This document shows, one piece after another, positions 39,625 to 46,421 of a DNA stretch of 64,000 nt (positions are counted from its first letter, which is position 1; each line of letters opens with the position of its first letter). This DNA is from Rhizobium cauense (lineage in GTDB: Bacteria; Pseudomonadota; Alphaproteobacteria; Rhizobiales; Rhizobiaceae), in assembly GCF_019511525.1 (NCBI RefSeq), contig NZ_JAEUAT010000002.1:248001-312000 (forward strand), read 5' to 3'. Under the pieces are notes generated by a model. The model did no database searches and was not told the DNA's origin. It worked only from the letters and a program-made list of their open reading frames with translations. Made by a program: the position numbers and the translations under genes.

Positions 39625-40194
39625 TCAGAACAGCCGTTCGCGCACATAGATTGTGTCGCCGGCAGTGATCGCCGAGGAAATGTTGACCCGACCGGTGATC
39701 ACCTGCCCATTGATCTTGCGCGTGACGTCGACAGCACTCTGATTGGCACGTGAGGTGAAGCCGCCTGCAACGGCAACGGCGTTCTGGACTGTCATCCCCG
39801 GAACATAGGCGTATTGGCCCGCCTGACCGACTTCACCCATGATGAAAACGGAACGATAGCGATCGACGTCGATCGTGACGTCGGGATCGCGAAGATATCC
39901 CTGCCTGAGCTTCTGGGCGATCTGCCCTGACAGCTGCTGAAGTGTCCGTCCGCGCGCAGGCACCTGACCGATCAACGGGAAGGCAATGTAGCCGGCCTGG
40001 TCGATCGTATAGGTATTGGTCATGCTCGGTTGGTCGAACACGGTAATGCGCAGACGGTCACCGCTGTCCAGCGAATACGGCTGGATCGTTGCCTGATTGA
40101 AGGCCTCGGGCGCGGGCTGATAGCTGTTGCAGCCACTCAAGACGGCGACAGCGAGGCTCAGAGCCATCAGGAACTTGGGCTGTGCGAAAGGCAT
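39625..40194 (-). CDS. polysaccharide export lipoprotein (Wza/BexD-like)
   Basis: A 189-residue outer-membrane lipoprotein. The lipobox is LSGC (Cys about 22). A Poly_export domain contains LDSGDRLRITVFDQPSMTNTYTIDQAGYIAFPLIG, followed by one SLBB domain (VFIMGEVGQAGQYAYVPGMTV). It is short compared with E. coli Wza (about 380), as is usual for rhizobial export proteins. First gene of the five-gene minus-strand operon and divergent from the co-polymerase gene. Confidence 0.92.
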   Translation of the reverse strand: MPFAQPKFLMALSLAVAVLSGCNSYQPAPEAFNQATIQPYSLDSGDRLRITVFDQPSMTNTYTIDQAGYIAFPLIGQVPARGRTLQQLSGQIAQKLRQGYLRDPDVTIDVDRYRSVFIMGEVGQAGQYAYVPGMTVQNAVAVAGGFTSRANQSAVDVTRKINGQVITGRVNISSAITAGDTIYVRERLF

Positions 40195-40386
40195 CGCGTC
40201 TGCTCATCGGAAACGAATTCGGTCTCAGCCGTTATCGATCCGTTAGGGTTAATGGTCGGTAAAAAGGCGTGATCTTTTTTGGCTTCGACTCACCCGGTTG
40301 CCTTGTCACCGGAGCGAGGCAGGCATTAACCGTTGGGTTACTATAGTCATTTACCCTCGCGGCCAGTTTGTTCTCGGAGTACAGGC
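40195..40386. promoter_or_regulatory. divergent control region of the polysaccharide locus
   Basis: 192 bp drive both halves of the locus. It contains a GGTTAA element (40247-40252) and an inverted TTAACC (40326-40331). The latter is part of TAACC GTTG GGTTA (40327-40340), just ahead of a TACTATAG -10-like stretch. These could be operator half-sites. The regulator is unknown; the XRE protein is one candidate. Confidence 0.4.
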
Positions 40387-42531
40387 ATGTCCGGCGTATC
40401 GGGTAATCAGGATGTGGACATAGATCTCGGGCAATTGGTCCGCGCTGTCTGGGCTCGTCGGCTGAAGGTTCTTGCAATCACCGCGCTCGGGGCAGGGGTC
40501 GCCTTCACCGGTGCCAAGATGGTCTCTCCCAAATACCGAAGCGAAACGCGTATTCTGATCGAGCCGCGTGCTCCTGCCTTCGCCAATGCACAGGTGAATG
40601 ACACCAGCGCAGGTCCGCTGCTTGACGAGCTGAACATTGCCAGCCAGGTGCAGCTTCTCCAGTCCGCGGACCTCATCAAGCAGGTTATCAACAACCAGAA
40701 GCTATACGATTTGCCGGAGTTCGATGCCGCCGCGAACGGCTCCGCACTCAGCGATATTATGGTTGCTCTTCATCTCAAGAAGAACCCGTATGAAAACCCA
40801 CCCGAAGAGCGCGTGATCGATGCGTTCACCGAACGGTTGCAGGTCTATCAGGTGCCGGGATCGCGAGTGATCGGCATAACCTTTACCTCGAAGGATCCTA
40901 AGCTCGCGGCGGCTATCCCCAATGCCATGGCGGCCGTCTATCTCGCCACCCAGAGCGGCGCCAAGCTGGATTCCAATTCCGAGGCGACCCGCTGGCTCGA
41001 ACCTGAGATCGAAAATCTCCGCCAGAAGGTAAATGACGCCGAGCAAAAGGTGGCGGAATACCGCGCCCAGCACGGCCTGTTGCCGACCAATGGCGGCGCG
41101 AACTTCCCGACGCAGCAGCTGAACGACATTTCGGCGGAGCTGATACGAGTCCGCGGAGAACGGGCAAATGCCGAGGCGCGCGCCCAGTCTGTGCGCAATG
41201 CTCTTTCTGCCGGTGAGCCGTCCGATACGCTGCAGGACATCATGTCGTCCCAGTCGATCCAGCGACTCAAGGGTACGGAGTCTGCCCTGCAGTCGCAGAT
41301 ATCCGACCTGCAAACATCATTGCTCAACAACCATCCCCGCCTGAAGAGTCTTCGCGCTCAGCTGTCGGACATAAAGGTGCAGATCCGTCAGGAGACGCAG
41401 AAGATCCTGGCGAGCATCGAGAACGAAGCAAAGGTCTCTGCCGTTCGGCAGAAGGAACTGGAACAGCAGACCGACAAGCTGAAAGCCAACAGCGCCCAGG
41501 CCGGTGAGGACGAGGTTGGTCTCAATGCCTTGACGCGTGAAGCCGCGGCGCAGCGCCAGCTCCTCGAGACTTATCTGTCTCGTTACCGCGAGGCGGCGTC
41601 ACGCGCCGACAAGAACTCAAGCCCGGCCGACGCCCGCATCGTGTCGAAGGCCATACAACCCGTCGACCCCTATTTCCCGAAGGTTTTGCCGATCGTCGTC
41701 GTTGCCGCCGTCGCAAACCTGATCATGGCGTCGATCGCAATCATGCTCGCAGAACTCTTCAGTGGTCGGGCACTGCGGGCTGTCGGGCCCGGTGACGAGG
41801 AGCAGGAGACAACAGAGGAGCCGCAGGCGCCGACCATCGGCGCCGGCAGACGGGCGGTCACGCCGAGCCTGCTCGGCACCCCGGCGGACGACGAACCGGT
41901 TGCGGAAGCAGTAGAGGAAGCAGAGTCTTCTGAGACAAACGAGTTCTCGATCGCATCGGTCGCCGACTACCTTCGCGGTAGCAGGGCGCCCTTGGCCATT
42001 GCGATTTCGCCTACCGGCGACGACGGCTCGATGGCGACGGTATCACTCACCCGCAAGTTGGCCACTGACGGCTCACGCGTCATCCTGGTTGACATGACCG
42101 GCTCGGGCCTACCGACAGACCTCATGGCCGAAGGGCGCAGCATGGCCGGCATAACCGATTTGCTCTGTGGGGAGGCCGCCTTCGGTGACACTATTCACGG
42201 CGATAGCCGTTCGGAAGCGCATTTCATTCCGCAGGGCACGAGCGATCCGCATCGCGCCATGCGTGGCGCCGATCGTCTCTCGTTGCTGCTGGACGCTTTG
42301 GTGTCGGCTTACGACCTGGTGATCGTCGAATGCGGCGCCGCTGACGTGGCCGGCGTTTCACGCCTCACCCACAGTAAGGATGTCGAGATCATCCTCTCCA
42401 TGCCCGAACTCGTCGAGCAGGAGTTCGTGACGGCCATGACCGAATTCGAGGCGGCCGGCTATGAGCGCGTGGTGCTGATGTCGGATATCGACGAGACCCT
42501 AGAAAGCCCGATCTCTCGGCATGCCGCGTGA
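40387..42531 (+). CDS. Wzc/GumC-like polysaccharide co-polymerase with degenerate ATPase domain
   Basis: A 714-residue inner-membrane chain-length protein. A Wzz domain with TM1 (about 28-48) and a long periplasmic coiled-coil region with a GNVR-type domain (about 330-420) lead to TM2 (about 440-462). The cytoplasmic domain (about 530-710) aligns with BY-kinases, but the Walker A is SPTGDDGSMATVS without the GK[ST]. The Walker A' position reads ILVDMTGSGLP, and there is no C-terminal Tyr cluster. It should be kinase-dead. It abuts the BioF2 gene stop to stop. Confidence 0.88.
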   Translation: MSGVSGNQDVDIDLGQLVRAVWARRLKVLAITALGAGVAFTGAKMVSPKYRSETRILIEPRAPAFANAQVNDTSAGPLLDELNIASQVQLLQSADLIKQVINNQKLYDLPEFDAAANGSALSDIMVALHLKKNPYENPPEERVIDAFTERLQVYQVPGSRVIGITFTSKDPKLAAAIPNAMAAVYLATQSGAKLDSNSEATRWLEPEIENLRQKVNDAEQKVAEYRAQHGLLPTNGGANFPTQQLNDISAELIRVRGERANAEARAQSVRNALSAGEPSDTLQDIMSSQSIQRLKGTESALQSQISDLQTSLLNNHPRLKSLRAQLSDIKVQIRQETQKILASIENEAKVSAVRQKELEQQTDKLKANSAQAGEDEVGLNALTREAAAQRQLLETYLSRYREAASRADKNSSPADARIVSKAIQPVDPYFPKVLPIVVVAAVANLIMASIAIMLAELFSGRALRAVGPGDEEQETTEEPQAPTIGAGRRAVTPSLLGTPADDEPVAEAVEEAESSETNEFSIASVADYLRGSRAPLAIAISPTGDDGSMATVSLTRKLATDGSRVILVDMTGSGLPTDLMAEGRSMAGITDLLCGEAAFGDTIHGDSRSEAHFIPQGTSDPHRAMRGADRLSLLLDALVSAYDLVIVECGAADVAGVSRLTHSKDVEIILSMPELVEQEFVTAMTEFEAAGYERVVLMSDIDETLESPISRHAA

Positions 42532-43776
42532 TCAAATACCGATCACACGACGTATGCGCTGGGCTGGATGATAGATCCTGGGGCGAGACTTGATGAAAGC
42601 CTTGCCGCGTGTGATCGCCCGGTGAACGAGGCCCCCCACTGTTCCGCGCAGCGAAAGTGGCAAGACGGCGTCATAGTGCTCGGTCTCCACGGGCGCCCAC
42701 GAGCGCTTGTACCTTTGGTCGCCGAGGCCGAAGTCGAAAAGAGCCACGCCCTTGCCATGTCGCCCTTCGATCATCTGCCAGAACAGAAATTCGCCGGGGC
42801 TCGTCTCAGCCGCGAGGCTTTCATCGATTGCACTGAACTGGCAGATGATGTGGTCACCCTTGCGAGAGATACCGGCTACGGCCGCGACATGGCCATCATA
42901 GTCGCCCTTCAGGCGGATCGCGTGCATTTCCAGCCCCGAGGTCTGGCCGTCGGGATGACGGATATCCAGCGCAGCGTGCAGGAAGGCTCTGGTCTTAGGG
43001 TCTTCAAACACATCCGGAAGCCCGAGCGCCTTGAACCGTTCGCCCTTCAGCTCGAAGAAGCGATCGAGCAACCAGTGCTGCTCGTCAGAGGTACCGCCTG
43101 AAACGTAGTCGAAACCGCCGAGAGCCTCGAGGCGTCTCAGCTGCATTCGGAATTTCTTGCGTCGGTGCTTGGCGTTCACCTGTTGGAGTGTCGACTCCAT
43201 GTTTTCCAGAAGTGGAAGCTGGTAGGCGTGGTTCTGGTTCTGGACCATCGGCAGCAGTGCCAGCGGATTGCGGCGGCCCCGCCACTCCAACGGAATGTTC
43301 TGCAGCAGCAGAAGGTCTGCTCGACCGGACAGGGCGCTCCGCAGCATCTCAGCCAATTTTTGCGGCCCGAGTACGTTGATCACTTCGATGAAGCGCGGGG
43401 TGAAAAGGCCCGTGTTGATATTGCTGTGATCAGCGCCGATAAATCTGGCAGTACGGCAGCCGTGAAACCTGTTGATTTCCACCGGAAGGATAAATGCGGT
43501 CTTCTCACCAAACCTGCCCCAGAGAATGGACAGCGGGTATCCATAAGCCCTAGTCCACGACATGCACCAGTCATAGCTTTGGTGCAGCGAATTCAGGTTG
43601 TCGCCCTCGATTTCACGCCAAGCCAGTTCCACCGGCGTGAGACTGTCCAGAACAGTGATTTCAAGTTCATCCGCCGCAAGCTGCGCATTCACCGCCCGCA
43701 ACTCGGAAGCGGTGATGGCCGATTCCGCAGGATCTTCGTGCCCATCGATGGGAACAGGGAACTTGTGCGCCTGCAC
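42532..43776 (-). CDS. BioF2/CelD-type GNAT acyltransferase
   Basis: A 414-residue protein of the BioF2-like (GNAT_6, CelD) group often found in polysaccharide loci, where it is thought to acylate sugars. Characteristic segments: LHQSYDWCMSWTRAYG near residue 65, HRRKKFRMQLRRLEALGG near 205 and the C-terminal FDFGLGDQRYKRSWAP. No signal peptide or membrane helix. The stop codon abuts the co-polymerase stop (TGATCA at 42529-42534). Acyl group and acceptor unknown. Confidence 0.88.
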   Translation of the reverse strand: MQAHKFPVPIDGHEDPAESAITASELRAVNAQLAADELEITVLDSLTPVELAWREIEGDNLNSLHQSYDWCMSWTRAYGYPLSILWGRFGEKTAFILPVEINRFHGCRTARFIGADHSNINTGLFTPRFIEVINVLGPQKLAEMLRSALSGRADLLLLQNIPLEWRGRRNPLALLPMVQNQNHAYQLPLLENMESTLQQVNAKHRRKKFRMQLRRLEALGGFDYVSGGTSDEQHWLLDRFFELKGERFKALGLPDVFEDPKTRAFLHAALDIRHPDGQTSGLEMHAIRLKGDYDGHVAAVAGISRKGDHIICQFSAIDESLAAETSPGEFLFWQMIEGRHGKGVALFDFGLGDQRYKRSWAPVETEHYDAVLPLSLRGTVGGLVHRAITRGKAFIKSRPRIYHPAQRIRRVIGI

Positions 43777-43894
43777 GTCTTTTCTCCGGTCTGCATTGCC
43801 AGCGAGGAGAATAGGGTGGCGAGGCGTCGATTTCGTTTATGGGAAGCGACGGATCGCGCTTTCCGCCAATCACGGTTATTTCGCCGTTAACGAC

Positions 43895-44104
43895 TCACTG
43901 CTGCTTTGGGCCGGCCATCCATTTGATAATCACCATGGCGGGAAGGACCCACAGCAGGCCGGTCAGCAAGAAGTACAGGAGCTGGCCCCACCACGGAGCG
44001 TCGCCAAGCGTCGCAACGGCGATGGTATTTGCGAGCACTGCATAGGCGAGCACGAGCACGACGATCAAAATCGTACCGATGAATTTGCGGAGGCGAACAG
44101 GCAT
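43895..44104 (-). CDS. DUF2842 small membrane protein
   Basis: A 69-residue protein with two hydrophobic helices (about 8-30 and 38-60), starting MPVRLRKFIGT and ending in KWMAGPKQQ. It matches DUF2842, a short alphaproteobacterial family of unknown function usually beside ctaA. The in-frame extension to 44146 is not part of the family. It diverges from ctaA over 113 bp. Confidence 0.88.
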   Translation of the reverse strand: MPVRLRKFIGTILIVVLVLAYAVLANTIAVATLGDAPWWGQLLYFLLTGLLWVLPAMVIIKWMAGPKQQ

Positions 44105-44217
44105 CAAATATCTTTCGCGCTGGTGTTTGAACTGCCGCGACGGCATGCCGCAAAGGTTCGGGGCTTGTTTTGCATGAGGCGGTCGGGCAAATCAACTACC
44201 GGAAACAAGGAGCAGTC

Positions 44218-45321
44218 ATGGCCGTTGCAAACGCGAGCACAGAACAGCAGATCCTGCACGAGATACGCCGGCAGGACGGCAACAGGCGAGCTGTCCGCAT
44301 ATGGCTGGGGCTGGTGCTCCTGGCGCTCTTCTGTCTCGTGATTGTCGGTGGTGCCACCCGGCTCACGAATTCCGGCCTGTCGATCACCGAGTGGAAGCCG
44401 ATCCACGGCGTCATTCCTCCCCTGACCGCTCAGGAATGGGACGAGGAGTTCAAGCTTTACCAGCGCATTCCCGAGTATCAGCAAATGAACAGCGGAATGA
44501 CCGTCGAGGAGTTCAAGGGTATCTTTTGGTGGGAGTGGGCGCATCGCCTGATCGCGCGCGGCATTGGTGTCATCTTCTCGCTTCCGCTGCTTTATTTTTG
44601 GATGACGGGGAAGGTTGAAAGACGGCTGCGCTGGCCCCTCTTCGGAATTCTAATGCTGGGTGGGCTGCAGGGCGCCATCGGCTGGTGGATGGTATCGTCC
44701 GGGCTCTCCGTACGCACCGACGTCAGCCAATACAGGCTGGCGACGCACCTGGTCATGGCATGCCTCATCTTCGTGTCCTGCATGTGGATCATGCGTGGCC
44801 TTTCCCCTCATTCCGATGATCCGGCGCCGACACCGGGCTCGCACGTATGGGCCGCTGTGATCGCAGGGTTTGCGCTCTTCCAGATCTATCTCGGTGCTCT
44901 GGTCGCCGGCCTCGATGCCGGCTTTACCTACAACACCTGGCCGCTGATGGATGGTGCCATCGTGCCGTCGGATTTGTTGATACAGCAGCCAGCCTGGATC
45001 AATTTCTTCGAGAATCCCAAGACCGTGCAGTTCGTTCATCGCGTGGGAGCCTACACGCTCTTCGTGTTGACGCTGGTGAACATGATTATTGCCCTCGCCG
45101 CAGCGCCATCGACGACGCATGCGCGGCGCGCTATCGTCCTTTTCGTGCTCGTGACGGCTCAAGCGGCGATCGGAATCGCCACCCTGCTACTGGCCGTTCC
45201 GCTTCATTGGGGACTGCTGCATCAGGGGGGAGCCCTCGTTGTCCTTGGTTTCGCGGTCGCGAACTGGCGAGGGTTTTATGGAGAATATCCGCGCGAGACG
45301 GCGATCGCTGAGCGCGATTGA
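44218..45321 (+). CDS. ctaA: heme A synthase (COX15/CtaA)
   Basis: A 367-residue eight-helix membrane enzyme that oxidises heme O to heme A for aa3-type oxidases. Type 2 (COX15) hallmarks are clear: [18 protein letters not shown], then [13 protein letters not shown] with a heme-ligand His, and [11 protein letters not shown] later. AAGGAG 5 nt upstream fixes the ATG at 44218. ctaB and other cox genes are not in this window. Confidence 0.96.
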   Translation: MAVANASTEQQILHEIRRQDGNRRAVRIWLGLVLLALFCLVIVGGATRLTNSGLSITEWKPIHGVIPPLTAQEWDEEFKLYQRIPEYQQMNSGMTVEEFKGIFWWEWAHRLIARGIGVIFSLPLLYFWMTGKVERRLRWPLFGILMLGGLQGAIGWWMVSSGLSVRTDVSQYRLATHLVMACLIFVSCMWIMRGLSPHSDDPAPTPGSHVWAAVIAGFALFQIYLGALVAGLDAGFTYNTWPLMDGAIVPSDLLIQQPAWINFFENPKTVQFVHRVGAYTLFVLTLVNMIIALAAAPSTTHARRAIVLFVLVTAQAAIGIATLLLAVPLHWGLLHQGGALVVLGFAVANWRGFYGEYPRETAIAERD

Positions 45322-45328
45322 CGCACAT

Positions 45329-45412
45329 CTAGGAGAAGCGCGACGGCTCGTAGTTGGCCAGAACGCCACCGGTGCCTTGAGGGCGGACGTAGCGTGCGCC
45401 CTCTGCCGTCAT
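45329..45412 (-). other. possible 3' remnant of a decayed gene
   Basis: On the minus strand a frame with good rhizobial codon use runs from a stop near 45533 to TAG at 45329. It encodes a plausible C-terminus (...GARYVRPQGTGGVLANY...). The only start is ATG 45412, giving 27 residues. The upstream part is missing because the NYN gene begins there. I do not recognise the parent. Confidence 0.22.
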
Positions 45413-45498
45413 CCGCTGGGTTGTAACTGCGCGTTGCAAGAAACGCTCGACTCGTCGATGCTGGACTTCCTCTCTGTCGCGAACGATTGGAGTCGTTG

Positions 45499-46232
45499 AT
45501 GCCTGAAAACCGTTCTCCGCGACTTGCTGTGGTTATTGACGCCGACAACGCGCCCGCGAAAATTGCTGATGGCTTATTCGAGGAAATAGCCAAGATTGGC
45601 GAGGCCAGCGTTCGGCGCATTTACGGCGACTTCGCAGTCCACGCTCGAAGTCTTGGATCGATGTCCTTGCGCGGCACGCGATTATCCCCCAGCAGCAGTT
45701 CGCATATACTACCGGCAAGAACGCATCCGACATTACTCTGGTCATTGATGCGATGGATCTGCTGCACAGTGGCCGTTTCGACGGCTTTTGCCTTGTATCC
45801 TCGGATAGCGATTTTACTCGGCTGGCCTCACGGATTCGTGAGCAGGGTATCGACGTTTTTGGTTTTGGCGAGCAAAAGACACCCGAAAGCTTCCGCCAGG
45901 CATGTCGTCGGTTCATCTACACTGAAAACTTGCTCCCTCCTCCTCCATCAAACGGCGTCGAAAGCACACAGGCCATTGCCTCCCTGAAACCGCCTAGCGC
46001 GGCAACTCCTATTATCAAGAAAGTAATCGCTCAGATGGAGAGCGAGGACGGGTGGGTGGCGCTCGGCGGAGTTGGGGCGCAGCTTTCGAACCTCGCACCT
46101 GATTTCGATCCGCGAACATATGGCTTCAGGAAGTTGAGCGACCTCGTAAAGAAGACCAACTCATTCGACGTCGATCATGGGGAAGGCAGACCGCTCCGTA
46201 TTCGGGTGAAACAAGCATCGGCAAAGAAATAG
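45499..46232 (+). pseudogene. NYN-LOTUS domain protein, broken by a frameshift
   Basis: The N-terminal part (45499 onward: LAVVIDADNAPAKIADGLFEEIAK...RRIYGDF) is in one frame. The rest (SKSWIDVLARHAIIPQQQ, then DAMDLLHSGRFDGFCLVSSDSDFTRLA and a C-terminal LOTUS/OST-HTH domain to 46232) is in another. Restoring one A between 45636 and 45637 gives DFASPRSKSW and joins the halves into a ~244-residue protein. The intact family is a NYN/PIN-like RNase with Asp catalytic residues in DADN and SSDSD, plus an RNA-binding LOTUS domain. It is either a recent pseudogene or a sequencing error. Confidence 0.85.
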
Positions 46233-46361
46233 GACAAGCAAGCCGGTGTCGTGCCGATATGCTGATCTACGTGATCCCGGTAAGCGATTGGCGGTAACGG
46301 TCTAAACAGCAAGTCTGCATCTCCCTCGCGCGATCGCAGAGAGTGCGCCAATCTCAATAGT

Positions 46362-46400
46362 AACAAAAAATCCGGCTGCGTCACCGCAGCCGGATTTGTC
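46362..46400 (-). terminator. terminator of rne
   Basis: On the minus strand AAATCCGGCTGCG pairs with CGCAGCCGGATTT around a short GTGA loop and is followed by more T. It begins about 20 bp after the rne stop. Confidence 0.88.
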
Positions 46401-46421
46401 ATTTGTCACCGAAGATCAGTC

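Noticed and set aside
45239..45499. Plus-strand 86-codon frame between ctaA and the NYN gene
   Set aside because: Starts inside ctaA, lacks a ribosome binding site, and codon use is better on the opposite strand.
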